From Streptococcus lactarius (lineage in GTDB: Bacteria > Bacillota > Bacilli > Lactobacillales > Streptococcaceae): a DNA stretch of 64,000 nt. Position 1 is the first letter of the stretch. Each line of letters begins with the position of its first letter. The position numbers were made by a program, and so were the translations under genes. The stretch spans positions 152,977-216,976 of the forward strand of contig NZ_MRXX01000007.1 in NCBI RefSeq assembly GCF_016642265.1, in the 5' to 3' direction. Positions 9,901 through 19,241 of the stretch are shown one piece after another. Under the pieces are notes generated by a model. That model ran no database searches. It saw only the letters and a program-made list of their open reading frames with translations, and was not told the DNA's origin.

Positions 9901-12900
9901 ATTCTCGTACTTGCGATTCGGATTGACTCGCTGAAGTCGAAACTTGAACTTGCGACTCTGACTGACTCGCGGAAATTGATTCTTTAACCAACGACTCTGA
10001 CTGACTTGCTGAAGTCGAGGCTTGTACTTGTGACTCTGATTGGCTCGCAGAAACCGAAGCTTGGACCATCGATTCTGATCGACTAGCTGAGATTGAAGCT
10101 TGAACCAACGACTCAGATTGACTCGCTGAAGTCGAGGCTTGAACTTGCGATTCAGATTGACTTACTGAAATCGATTCTCGTACTTGCGATTCGGACTGAC
10201 TTGCCGAAACCGAGGCTTGAACCTGTGACTCAGATTGACTTACGGAAGCTGAAGCTTGAACCTGTGATTCTGATTGACTTGCGGAAATCGATTCGCGGAC
10301 TTGCGACTCTGACTGACTCGCGGAAATCGAAGCTTGAACCAACGACTCAGATTTGCTTGCCGAAACTGAAGCTTTAACCAACGATTCGGACTGACTTGCT
10401 GATATTGAAGCTTGCACCAACGACTCAGATTGACTTACAGAAACCGAAGCTTGAACCAAGGACTCTGATTGGCTCATAGAAATAGATCGTGATACGAGCA
10501 CTGTAGATTCGCTTGTAGAGACAGATAGCGATAAGGATTCAGAAGATTCACTCACTGCCAGCGACTGATTTTTTGAATTAGCTTCTGACTGTGATCGAGA
10601 GGCAGACTCAGAGGTTGGTGACTCACTCTCTGAGATAGACGCTGAAGTCGAGAAGCTTTGCGATTGTGAGGCAGATTCTGACGGTGTCATTCTCCGATAA
10701 TAATAAGTGGTACTGATTAATGGGTATGGGACTACATATTTTTTGATTGTTTGTTTGAAGTTAGAGAAGCCGTCTGCTCCGTGAGGCGTCGCATCCTCTC
10801 CTACAATCATGGTTGAATTATTACTAACAGACGGTGAGCTTGGAAGTTCCGTGAATGGTTTTGGAACTGTATATTCGACCCCTGTTTTCTCATCTGTATA
10901 AGTAATCGTCTCCTTAGTAGAGAACCATCCCGTAATATCCAACTCTAAATGTTGTTCATCTATCCGTCGTGGTGTCACATTCAGGAAGTAATCCTTGTTT
11001 TGACTTTCAACCCTACGGGTTCCACCTAAATCAGTAAGATTATCCGTACGATCCTGATTAAAGTCTTTTTCATAAACAAGTGTATAAACATTAGTCACTT
11101 GAGTATTGCCTAAATCACCACTACTAACATCATGAATTTTAGAAGGATCTAAAACATAGTAGCGAAGTGAATAATCACCATTCTGATTCAACTGGACAAC
11201 TTCACTTTTAATGAAATGCTCACGCGCAGCACCTAGTAATTCAATTGTTGACTTTCCATTCTTACTATTATCAAATACCCCACTTTTCCAATTTGGAGAT
11301 ATATTTCTTGCTGCAACTTGTACGTAACCTGGGAATTCGCGCGGATTTGAAGCCGTATAGTGTTGACCTTCCAACCCATAGATTTTATACTCCATTAACG
11401 CTCTTTCTCTTCCCGTTGGTTGGTACTCTGTAGTGTAGGGATAAGCATAGGGATCAACTTCTCTATAAAATGTTGATTGTTGCCCTACCATAGAGGGAAT
11501 TTTGATACGAGGATACGTTAGAATTAATTTTCCTTGATTCGAAGGCTCCATGACATCATAAATACTCCGGAACAAGACAGCTTGATCCGGAATAAATTGC
11601 GTCACAATTCCAAAGGTCGCGTTATCTTCAGAAGGTATCGAATTGTAAACCCAGTTTCCAAGTGGAGCTTCACCAATCAATACTTCTTTTGGTAGTTGGA
11701 TCTCTTCTCCCGTTCTACTTGGAGATACTGTTTGTGAAAAAATCTCTGCCCCATCTGATTTCCGAACAATACGGAAATAAACATCCATTCCTTTATGTTT
11801 GTCTGGGGCTATTTCACTGGTATCAATCGACATAGTCGCATAGTAACCGAGCGAGTTCCCTTGTTTATTTACAAATTCCCAAATTCCAAATGTATAGCGA
11901 TGCAAATAGGGGTTATCTGCATACATTTTAAGTTCTTCAGGTGTAAGCTTTAAAGCATCTTTATCAAGATGAGGATCTTTAAGATAACCTGGTGTATCAA
12001 GAGTGGGGTCTTCTACACTGGCACCGTTTGGATCATCTGGATTGGGTTTTATATCTAAAACATCAGGTGCAGTATAGACTTCCTCATAAATTGGAGACAA
12101 TTGAGCTGAGATAGCTGGCTTCCCATTTACATTGGAATTTCCTACAAAGCCTGCAGCTGTTAAGGTGGTCATCATCTCATCAACCGCTTTGCCCAAGCGA
12201 TCGCGTTGCTCGGCATAAGCTTGCGCACTGGCATTAGTATGGACCAAACGATAGCTAGTCGCTACTTCCGATTGTAGCTTATTAATGACTGCTTCCAAAG
12301 CTACCTTACGCTCAGGCACTGGTAGCTGAGCAGCGTATTTTCCTGCGATTTGTTGGAGTAAATCTGCTTCAGAAGCGTTTTGTTCCAGTAGGGGAGCTTC
12401 ATCTGTAGTCGCTGGTTCATCTACCGCAGATTCTGAAGCTAGAACTTGTGTGGATTCACTAGAAACACTTGCCAAACTGGTAGATTCTTGCCCACTGATG
12501 GAAATAGAAGTCGATTCACTCATAGAGAGCGAACGGCTAGCCGTTTCAGAAAGACTGGTAGAGGTTGATAGGGAAGCAGAGGCAGAATCTAGCGAGGATG
12601 TCTTTGAAAGAATGACGCTATCTGCTTCTGCCAATGTCTCTTGTTTGGTTTCAGACACAGTTGGGGCGAGAGATGCCACTTCTTCTGCTTGAGCCATCGT
12701 AGCCACAACAGCTCCTCCAAATACAGTCCCAACAGCAACCAAACCTTTTAATAACTGTTGGCCCTCCTTATGAAGACAACCGCCATCTTCTGGAACTTCG
12801 GCAACGATCATCTCCTCTACTTGCCCCCGAACCACACGAAAGAGTCCTAGAGCAGCAGTTGATGCCCGAAGCCAATTTTTACCTGATTTGATTAATTTAA

Positions 12901-12955
12901 AGCGAACGATACGATCCGTTTCACGAAAGTCTCCCTTTGCACGCTTAAATTGCAT
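6908..12955 (-). CDS. Serine-rich repeat adhesin C (SRRP, 13-residue repeats, LPETG anchor)
   Basis: This 2015-aa surface glycoprotein is predicted to be O-glycosylated in the cytosol, exported by SecA2/SecY2/Asp1-3 and attached to peptidoglycan by sortase. Residues 1 to about 100 form the long SRRP signal, with a KxYKxGKxW-like stretch [13 protein letters not shown] and a hydrophobic segment ending near AQAEE. A short Ser-rich SRR1 follows (about 120-185), then a non-repeat binding region (about 190-755). The binding region has an alpha-helical first part similar to SRRP-A and a beta-rich head with FGIWEF and GLEGQHYTAS. SRR2 (about 755-1965) consists mostly of 13-residue units such as ASQSESQVQASVS. 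LPETG, a hydrophobic segment and the tail RKKDSK complete the anchor. The helical-plus-beta layout recalls Fap1 of S. parasanguinis. Ligand unknown. Confidence 0.93.
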   Translation of the reverse strand: MQFKRAKGDFRETDRIVRFKLIKSGKNWLRASTAALGLFRVVRGQVEEMIVAEVPEDGGCLHKEGQQLLKGLVAVGTVFGGAVVATMAQAEEVASLAPTVSETKQETLAEADSVILSKTSSLDSASASLSTSTSLSETASRSLSMSESTSISISGQESTSLASVSSESTQVLASESAVDEPATTDEAPLLEQNASEADLLQQIAGKYAAQLPVPERKVALEAVINKLQSEVATSYRLVHTNASAQAYAEQRDRLGKAVDEMMTTLTAAGFVGNSNVNGKPAISAQLSPIYEEVYTAPDVLDIKPNPDDPNGASVEDPTLDTPGYLKDPHLDKDALKLTPEELKMYADNPYLHRYTFGIWEFVNKQGNSLGYYATMSIDTSEIAPDKHKGMDVYFRIVRKSDGAEIFSQTVSPSRTGEEIQLPKEVLIGEAPLGNWVYNSIPSEDNATFGIVTQFIPDQAVLFRSIYDVMEPSNQGKLILTYPRIKIPSMVGQQSTFYREVDPYAYPYTTEYQPTGRERALMEYKIYGLEGQHYTASNPREFPGYVQVAARNISPNWKSGVFDNSKNGKSTIELLGAAREHFIKSEVVQLNQNGDYSLRYYVLDPSKIHDVSSGDLGNTQVTNVYTLVYEKDFNQDRTDNLTDLGGTRRVESQNKDYFLNVTPRRIDEQHLELDITGWFSTKETITYTDEKTGVEYTVPKPFTELPSSPSVSNNSTMIVGEDATPHGADGFSNFKQTIKKYVVPYPLISTTYYYRRMTPSESASQSQSFSTSASISESESPTSESASRSQSEANSKNQSLAVSESSESLSLSVSTSESTVLVSRSISMSQSESLVQASVSVSQSESLVQASISASQSESLVKASVSASKSESLVQASISASQSESQVRESISASQSESQVQASASVSQSESQVQASVSASQSESQVRESISVSQSESQVQASTSASQSESLVQASISASRSESMVQASVSASQSESQVQASTSASQSESLVKESISASQSESQVQVSTSASQSESQVRESISASQSESQVQASVSASQSESQVQALVSASQSESQVQASTSASQSESQVQASVSASKSESQVQALTSASQSESLVQASISASQSEFLVQASTSASQSESQVRASTSASQSESQVKESVSASQSESLVRASLSASQSESQVQASTSASQSESQVRESISSSQSESLVQASISASRSESMVQASVSVSQSESLVQASTSVSQSESLVQASTSASQSDSLVQASISASRSESMVQASVSASQSESQVQASISASQSESLVKESISASQSESQVQVSTSASQSESQVRESISASQSESQVQASISASQSESQVRESRSASQSESQVQASISASQSESQVQASVSASQSESQVQASVSASQSESQVQASASVSQSESLVQASISASQSDSQVQASIFASKSESQVQASISASQSESLVKESISVSQSESQVRESRSVSQSELQVRASISASQSESLAQESLSASQSELQAQESLSVSQSDSQVQSSILVSQSESQVQTSISASQSESLVQASISASQSESQVRESISASQSESQVQASISASQSESQVQASTSASQSESLVQASLSASQSESLVQASLSASQSESLIKASISASQSESSIKESVSASQSESLSDVASKSTSLSQSQSTSAVGSKEVVSQLVSLSQFTSMSEKISESALVSQSESLVQASTSASQSESLGQASISASQSDSQVQASIFASESDSQVQASISTSQSESQVQALTSASQSDSQVQASILANEFESQVQASISASQSESLVQESILASQSESQVQASTSVSQSESLVQASTSASQSESLVQASISASQSESQVRESISASQSELQVQASISASRSESLVQASILASQSESLVQASILASQSESQVRESVSVSQSESQVQASISVSQSESQVQALASASQSESQVQALMSANQSESQPVSRSVKVSYARNFSSRRSATEPVMASSSLSHSVSETETEPARLASSQDKVAPSLPETGGRASSGIFATGVSILLSGLALLGIRKKDSK
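7170..10500 (-). repeat. 39-bp (13-aa) tandem repeat array of SRRP-C
   Basis: Degenerate units encode ASQSES(Q/L)V(Q/R/K)(A/E)S(V/I/T)S, repeated dozens of times with S/T/A/V swaps. They are interrupted once at about 7945-8090 by a non-periodic Ser-rich island containing SDVASKSTS and EKISES. Because 13 is odd, the serines change register from one repeat to the next, unlike the alternating (SX)n of most SRRPs. Confidence 0.9.
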
Positions 12956-12985
12956 GATATACCCCTTACATTGTAGTCATTATTC

Positions 12986-13013
12986 ATTATACAGGAATAC
13001 TACGTATATTCAA
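12986..13013 (-). promoter_or_regulatory. SRRP-C promoter
   Basis: On the minus strand, TTGAAT (13008-13013) and TATAAT (12986-12991) are separated by 16 nt. The -10 ends about 30 nt before the SRRP-C ATG. Confidence 0.75.
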
Positions 13014-13100
13014 GTAATTTGCTACGAAAAACTTATATATTATTGCTTTATTTTCAAATTTTTTGTAACAAATTTAAAATATTTTATTCTATTAGTAAAA

Positions 13101-13126
13101 AAGTGAATCTCCTATGAGATTCACTT
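13101..13126 (-). terminator. Terminator of SRRP-B
   Basis: The 11-bp perfect stem AAGTGAATCTC/GAGATTCACTT has a 4-nt loop and a T-run on the minus strand. It lies 25 nt after the SRRP-B stop. Confidence 0.88.
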
Positions 13127-13150
13127 GAAAAAATGGTATTTCCTACTAGA

Positions 13151-16100
13151 TCAGTTACCCTTCTTTTTACGTCGGATAAGTCCAGTAATTCCAGCTAGCC
13201 CTGTAACAACCCCAAGGAGAGCTGATGTTACAGACCCTGTTTCGCCAGTATTCGGAAGCACCACAGATTGGCTGTGTTTTTGTGATCCACTTGCTGACTC
13301 GGAGGTCGACATTGATTCTGAACCAGAAGCTGATTGTGAACCGCTACCAGATGTTGATACTGATTGTGATTGACTCACTGAAACTGACTCGAATGCTGAG
13401 ACTGACTGGCTTTCTGATACTGAGCTGCTCAACGATGCTGACAATGATTCAGAGGTCGATGCTGACTCTGACGTTGATACTGATTCTGAGGTAGAAATCG
13501 ATTCGGACGTAGACACTGATTCAGAGGCTGAGACTGACTCGAACGTTGAAACTGATTCTGATACAGAAACTGACTCTGACGTTGATACAGATTCTGATGC
13601 TGATACTGATTCGGACGCTGAAACCGATTCGGATATTGACACCGATTCAGAACTTGAAACTGACTCTGATGTTGACACCGATTCAGACGTTGATACAGAC
13701 TCAGACGCTGAAATCGACTCAGATGTAGATACTGACTCGGAGGTTGAAACTGATTCTGAAGTAGATACTGATTTAGAGGCTGAAACCGACTCGGATGTTG
13801 ACAGCGATTCAGATGTAGAAACTGATTCAGAAGTAGACACTGACTCTGAGGCTGATACTGAGCTGCTCAACGATGCTGACAATGATTCAGAGGCTGACAA
13901 TGACTCGGATGTTGACGCCGACTCGGATGTTGACGCCGACTCAGACGTTGAGACAGACTCGGATGCTGAAATCGATTCGGACGTAGATACTGATTCGGAT
14001 GTTGAAACTGATTCAGATGTTGAAACTGACTCAGACGCTGATACTGATTCGGACGTCGATGCTGATTCAGACGTTGAGACTGATTCAGACGTTGATACTG
14101 ATTCAGAGGTTGACACCGATTCAGACGTTGATACAGACTCGGATATTGACACTGATTCAGACGTTGAAACTGACTCGGATGCTGAAATCGATTCGAACGT
14201 AGACACTGACTCTGAGGTCGATACCGACTCAGAAGTAGACACTGACTCAGACGTTGAGATTGATTCAGAGACCGATAATGACTCAGACGCTGATACCGAT
14301 TCAGAGGTCGAGACTGACTGGCTTTCTGATACTGAGCTACTCAACGATGCTGACAATGATTCAGACGTTGAGACTGACTCAGACGTTGAAACTGACTCTG
14401 AGGTCGAGACTGATTCGGACGTTGAAACTGACTCGGATGCTGAAATCGATTCGGACGTAGACACTGACTCGGATGTTGACACTGATTCAGACGTTGAGAC
14501 TGACTCAGACGCTGATACTGATTCAGAGGTCGATGCTGACTCGGACGTTGATACTGATTCTGAGGTAGAAATCGATTCAGACGTAGACACTGATTCGGAT
14601 GTTGAAACTGATTCAGATGTTGAAACTGACTCAGACGCTGATACTGATTCGGACGTCGATGCTGATTCAGACGTTGAGACAGATTCAGACGTTGAGACAG
14701 ACTCAGACGTTGAGACTGATTCAGAGGTTGACACCGATTCAGACGTTGATACAGACTCGGATATTGACACTGATTCAGACGTTGAAACTGACTCGGATGC
14801 TGAAATCGATTCGAACGTAGACACTGACTCTGAGGTCGATACCGACTCAGAAGTAGACACTGACTCAGACGTTGAGATTGATTCAGAGACCGATAATGAC
14901 TCAGACGCTGATACCGATTCAGAGGTCGAGACTGACTGGCTTTCTGATACTGAGCTACTCAACGATGCTGACAATGATTCAGACGTTGAGACTGACTCAG
15001 ACGTTGAAACTGACTCTGAGGTCGAGACTGATTCGGACGTTGAAACTGACTCGGATGCTGAAATCGATTCGGACGTAGACACTGACTCGGATGTTGACAC
15101 TGATTCAGACGTTGAGACTGACTCAGACGCTGATACTGATTCAGAGGTCGATGCTGACTCAGACGCTGATACTGATTCAGAGGTCGATGCTGACTCGGAC
15201 GTTGATACTGATTCTGAGGTAGAAATCGATTCAGACGTAGACACTGATTCAGAGGCTGAGACTGATTCTGAAGTAGATACTGATTCAGAGGCTGAAACCG
15301 ACTCAGATGTAGATACTGACTCTGAGGTTGAAACGGATTCTGATACAGAAACAGATTCGGATGTTGAGATTGACTCTGACGTTGATACTGATTCTGAGGT
15401 AGAAATCGATTCAGACGTAGACACTGATTCTGAGGCTGATACTGAGCTGCTCAACGATACTGACAATGATTCAGAGGCTGACAATGACTCGGACGTTGAA
15501 ACGGATTCAGAGGTCGATGCTGATTCAGACGTTGAGACTGACTCGGATGTTGATACTGACTCAGACGCTGATACTGATTCTGAGGTTGACGCTGACTCGG
15601 ACGTTGATACTGATTCTGAGGTAGAAATCGATTCAGACGTAGACACTGATTCAGAGGCTGAAACCGACTCAGATGTAGATACTGACTCTGAGGTTGAAAC
15701 GGATTCTGATACAGAAACAGATTCGGATGTTGATACTGACTCGGACGCTGAAACTGATTTGGAAATTGAGACCGATTCAGACGTAGAAATAGCTTCAGAG
15801 ATTGATACCGACTCAGAGGTTGAAACTGATTCGGACATTGATACAGACTCAGAAGTTGAAACAGATGCTGACTCTGATACTGATTCTGAGGTCGATGCTG
15901 ACTGGCTTTCTGATACTGAGCTGCTCAACGATGCTGACAATGATTCAGAGGCTGACAATGACTCGGATGTTGACGCCGACTCGGATGTTGACGCCGACTC
16001 AGACGTTGAGACTGACTCGGATGTTGAGACTGACTCAGACGCTGATACTGATTCTGAGGTTGACGCTGACTCGGACGTTGATACTGATTCTGAGGTAGAA

Positions 16101-19060
16101 ATCGATTCAGACGTAGACACTGATTCAGAGGCTGAAACCGACTCAGATGTAGATACTGACTCTGAGGTTGAAACGGATTCTGATGCTGAAACTGAGTTTG
16201 ACACCGATGCACTTGTTGAAGCAGATTCCGATGTCGAAACCGAATTCGATACAGACTGACTCACAACTTTAGACGTGCTCGCTGAAACTGATGCACTCAA
16301 TGAGCTCGATACGGACTGGCTTACCACTTTGGACGCACTCGCCGATACCGAAGCAGACTGCAAGGCACTGATACTTGCAGAAACAGATTGCGAAACCTTC
16401 ACAGATTCAGATTTTCTTGCCGATACAGATTGACTCGTTGAAGCGGATTGAGATTGAGAAATCTCCTTGCTCAATGATTGACTACGAGAGAGACTCGCTT
16501 GAGCAGATGCACTCGCCGACGCTGATTTGCTCAATGAAGCCGCCAAACTTTGCGAGCGAACCGAGCTCAGTGATTGGCTTAATGATACACTCTGCTGAGC
16601 CGATACGCTCTGAGATTGCTTCGCACTTAAAGACTGACTGACAGATTGCGAAACTTTAGCAGATGCACTCTGACTGTTTGAGACAGACTGACTGTGATCG
16701 CTATCTGACAATTTCACAGCTACGACATTGGTCGTACTATCTTTATAAGTAATGGTGACTGTACCATCACTATTAACCGTATAGGCCTTAATCCGGTTAG
16801 CCACCTCTGGATTAACAGCCGACACAGCTGCAATCACCTTGCTCTTATCTGCCTCTGTCAATGCAGTTAGGCTCGTCACCTGAATAGTGCTTGTTGGAGC
16901 AACACCTGGCGTACGATCAGCCAGACGTCCTTGGGTAATCCGAATTTCACCCAAACCATTTGGACGGTTCATATTAGACGCATTGTCAATAGCCGCGACA
17001 TTGCGTTGCCAAGTATTCCGGTAAGAATGATAGAGATCATCCTTCAAATGAATGGTCGTTATAATGGTTGCAGGGTTGGCACTGGTAGCCGTGATCTCTC
17101 CCGTGATAGGAGCAATATCACCTGTTCCATACTGGCTGCCACCAAAGAAATTCCCGTTCAAGGCATTGTCGTTCAAATCTGCCCGTGCAACAACTTTCAT
17201 TTCTTTGAGCTTGCCACTGTCATCCGTAGCTGTAAAAGTCACAACTGCATCATCACCCGCATAAATAACGTAGTTCTTCCCACCACCTTCAAGCGGGGTT
17301 GATTTCGGTTCTACACCATTGACAGTCAACTTAGCCGTCACTTCAGGGCGTGTAGCATCTGTCACTGCCACAGAATTACTAGCATCAGAATAAACCGCGT
17401 GATCACCATACATGATCCGTGCTTTAGCTGTCACACCGCCAATTTGTAAAGGAACAGTTGGCGTCACACTGACTTGTCCAGATGCATCCGCCACTGCTGT
17501 TCCGATTTCATCATCATTGTTATATAAGACAACGGTTGATCCTGGCTCAGCCCCTGTCACTGTCACAGGTGTTTGAGTATAGGCCTTCTCTAGTAAGCGA
17601 GTCTCAACCGTCGGTGCTGCTAGGCGCTTAACAGGAGCGGTTACATCATTAGTAGTGTTATCTTTATAAGTAATGGTTACTACACCCGTTGCTGAGACGG
17701 AATAAGACTTAAAGTCCTTTGAAGTTGCAATATTCGGATTAGAAGCCTTAAAAGCCTCCCAAACCTTCTCTTTTTCAGCCTGGGCCAAGTTAGTGGTATC
17801 ATTGACAAAAGTTGCCGTGGTCACTGCTGTAATCGGGTTGCGAATGCCATCATTTTGCGGTAAAACCTGAATACGAAGCGTACGTGTCACTGACTGCTTA
17901 GCCGTATTCGTCACTACAAAAGAAAGATTATAAATTTTCCCAGGCGTTACGACCTCTGTCTGGCCAACAGTTCCAAAAATATTAAAGGCTACTGCACTAT
18001 TTTTTAGCGCCGACGTCTGAGGTAAGTTGATGCCATTCACACGATCGCTACCAGAAGCGTAGCCAATGCTTTTAATACTATTTCGTGTAGGATTCGTTTC
18101 AACAACATTATAAGCCTGGTTCACACTGTCCGAATTATACACCGAAATCAAGGCATTATTGGCTAGCCCGAGATTGTATTGAGGCGCACGGAGGCTCGTA
18201 TCTGTGTCAATACGGTTCCCATTTCGAGGGTCGCGCTGACCAGATGTAGCGCGCAGCACCGCGTTGGCCAAGCGATTGCGAGCAATCTTTGCTTGGCTTT
18301 CCACGGCATCCATTTGAATTGCCGGATTAGACAAGCCAGTTCGAATAGCCTCTAAGGCCAGATCTCCCTTCTCAATTGCAGATTCGGTCCCCGGGATTTC
18401 CATAGCTTGTGCTCGATAAGTGTATAAATCCAAGGCCAAGACCTGCAGACGTTTCACCTGGTCTTCTGAACGCTGAGTTGGAGCCTCTGCTACCCTCTCG
18501 CTCGTTTCAGGAGTAGCCCTGTGAATTGAATCGTCCTCAGAGACACTGCTACTAGCAGTTCCTGAAGTGGACTGACTCGCTGAAGCACTAACAACATGTG
18601 ATTCGCTCAAAGAAACCGACTGAGACAAAGAAAGGCTGTCACTAGCCGACTCTGATAGCGAGACAGATTCACTCATAGATTGACTGGCTGATGCAGAATC
18701 TGAGTTAGAGGTCGTCCCCAAGACAAAACTATCCGAACCCACTACACCGGTCGATGGGCTGATTTCAGACCCAACAGTCGTATCCATCCCATTTTCCTCG
18801 GCAAATACTGGATTAGCGACCGTTGTCGCTCCAGCAAGAGCCCCGAGTACAACCATCCCTTTGACCAGATCTGCAGGCATCGAGTGTGATGACGCTTCAT
18901 ATTGAACTACGATCTTTTCATCCACACCACCTCGCATGACACGAAATAGGCCTAACCGAGAGATAGATGCTCGTACCCAATTCTTTCCTGATTTGATTAA
19001 TTTAAAACGTGTGATTCGCTCCGTTTCGCGAAAATCACCCTTCGAACGTTTAAAAAACAT
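13151..19060 (-). CDS. Serine-rich repeat adhesin B (SRRP, hexapeptide repeats, LPNTG anchor)
   Basis: This is a 1969-aa SRRP with the same signal type ([13 protein letters not shown]) and a short SRR1 (about 115-170). Its binding region (about 175-785) is unlike those of A and C. After a helical segment it has Ig-like and cadherin-like stretches ([22 protein letters not shown]) and two copies of a roughly 55-residue module ending in TVTITYKD or VVTITYKD (around residues 460 and 770). SVTRT near residue 390 fits the loose PhiTRX motif of Siglec-like SRRP domains, but I would not claim sialic acid binding from this alone. SRR2 (about 785-1930) is nearly pure SVSTSE-type hexapeptides with long internal duplications. 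LPNTGE, a membrane segment and RRKKKGN complete the anchor. It has its own promoter and terminator. Export and glycosylation are presumed to use the adjacent accessory Sec and Gtf proteins. Confidence 0.93.
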   Translation of the reverse strand: MFFKRSKGDFRETERITRFKLIKSGKNWVRASISRLGLFRVMRGGVDEKIVVQYEASSHSMPADLVKGMVVLGALAGATTVANPVFAEENGMDTTVGSEISPSTGVVGSDSFVLGTTSNSDSASASQSMSESVSLSESASDSLSLSQSVSLSESHVVSASASQSTSGTASSSVSEDDSIHRATPETSERVAEAPTQRSEDQVKRLQVLALDLYTYRAQAMEIPGTESAIEKGDLALEAIRTGLSNPAIQMDAVESQAKIARNRLANAVLRATSGQRDPRNGNRIDTDTSLRAPQYNLGLANNALISVYNSDSVNQAYNVVETNPTRNSIKSIGYASGSDRVNGINLPQTSALKNSAVAFNIFGTVGQTEVVTPGKIYNLSFVVTNTAKQSVTRTLRIQVLPQNDGIRNPITAVTTATFVNDTTNLAQAEKEKVWEAFKASNPNIATSKDFKSYSVSATGVVTITYKDNTTNDVTAPVKRLAAPTVETRLLEKAYTQTPVTVTGAEPGSTVVLYNNDDEIGTAVADASGQVSVTPTVPLQIGGVTAKARIMYGDHAVYSDASNSVAVTDATRPEVTAKLTVNGVEPKSTPLEGGGKNYVIYAGDDAVVTFTATDDSGKLKEMKVVARADLNDNALNGNFFGGSQYGTGDIAPITGEITATSANPATIITTIHLKDDLYHSYRNTWQRNVAAIDNASNMNRPNGLGEIRITQGRLADRTPGVAPTSTIQVTSLTALTEADKSKVIAAVSAVNPEVANRIKAYTVNSDGTVTITYKDSTTNVVAVKLSDSDHSQSVSNSQSASAKVSQSVSQSLSAKQSQSVSAQQSVSLSQSLSSVRSQSLAASLSKSASASASAQASLSRSQSLSKEISQSQSASTSQSVSARKSESVKVSQSVSASISALQSASVSASASKVVSQSVSSSLSASVSASTSKVVSQSVSNSVSTSESASTSASVSNSVSASESVSTSESVSTSESVSASESVSTSESISTSESVSTSESASTSESVSASESVSTSESVSTSESASTSESASTSESLSASESLSASLSSSVSESQSASTSESVSESASVSTSESVSMSESVSTSESVSISEAISTSESVSISKSVSASESVSTSESVSVSESVSTSESVSTSESVSASESVSTSESISTSESVSTSESASTSESVSASESVSTSESVSTSESASTSESVSTSESLSASESLSVSLSSSVSASESVSTSESISTSESVSTSESISTSESVSVSESVSTSESVSTSESVSASESVSTSESVSASESVSTSESISTSESVSTSESASTSESVSASESASTSESVSASESVSTSESVSTSESVSTSESISASESVSTSESVSTSESVSTSESVSTSESLSASLSSSVSESQSVSTSESVSASESLSVSESISTSESVSTSESVSTSESVSTFESISASESVSTSESVSISESVSTSESVSTSESVSTSESVSTSESVSTSESASTSESVSASESVSTSESVSTSESVSTSESISTSESVSTSESASTSESVSASESVSTSESVSTSESVSTSESISASESVSTSESVSTSESVSTSESVSTSESLSASLSSSVSESQSVSTSESVSASESLSVSESISTSESVSTSESVSTSESVSTFESISASESVSTSESVSISESVSTSESVSTSESVSTSESVSTSESASTSESVSASESVSTSESVSTSESVSTSESISASESVSTSESASTSESASTSESLSASESLSASLSSSVSASESVSTSESVSTSESLSTSESVSASKSVSTSESVSTSESVSTSESISASESVSTSESVSTSESVSSSESVSISESVSASESVSASESVSTSESVSVSESVSTFESVSASESVSTSESISTSESVSTSESASTSESLSASLSSSVSESQSVSAFESVSVSQSQSVSTSGSGSQSASGSESMSTSESASGSQKHSQSVVLPNTGETGSVTSALLGVVTGLAGITGLIRRKKKGN
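13400..16255 (-). repeat. 18-bp (6-aa) repeat array of SRRP-B with higher-order duplication
   Basis: Hexapeptides of SVSTSE type are punctuated by [14 protein letters not shown] cassettes. A block around 14000-14600 recurs at about 14600-15200 almost base for base, offset by 600-618 bp. The difference is one inserted 18-bp unit. Similar but less exact cassettes recur near 13430, 13860, 15450 and 15910. Confidence 0.88.
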
Positions 19061-19090
19061 GTCCGCTCCTTAAATTTTAGATATCAAGTT

Positions 19091-19118
19091 ATTATACCTT
19101 ATTTTTTCCCTAATGTAA
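19091..19118 (-). promoter_or_regulatory. SRRP-B promoter
   Basis: On the minus strand, TTACAT (19113-19118) and TATAAT (19091-19096) are separated by 16 nt, 30 nt upstream of the ATG. Confidence 0.72.
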
Positions 19119-19155
19119 CTAATTAAGACCATTTTCTGACACGAAAACAACATAC

Positions 19156-19183
19156 AAAAAGAGAACCCGGAGGTTCTCTTTTT
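19156..19183 (-). terminator. Terminator of SRRP-A
   Basis: The 12-bp perfect stem AAAAAGAGAACC/GGTTCTCTTTTT has a 4-nt loop. It sits between SRRP-A and SRRP-B. Confidence 0.88.
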
Positions 19184-19241
19184 GGATCCTTTTTTCATTG
19201 ACCACCTACCTGAAATGATCGAATCAAATTAGGATAGAAGA

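Noticed and set aside
7219-10377. Many open reading frames on the plus strand opposite the SRRP-C repeats (also 13546-16098 opposite SRRP-B and 19592-20572 opposite SRRP-A)
   Set aside because: They follow from the periodic Ser codons of the real minus-strand genes, are low complexity (Leu/Ile/Gln runs), lack ribosome binding sites and have no family resemblance.
7170-10500. CRISPR-like periodic array
   Set aside because: The 39-bp period has no unique spacers, the frame is open through the whole array, and the product is a coherent Ser-rich stalk. No cas genes are present.
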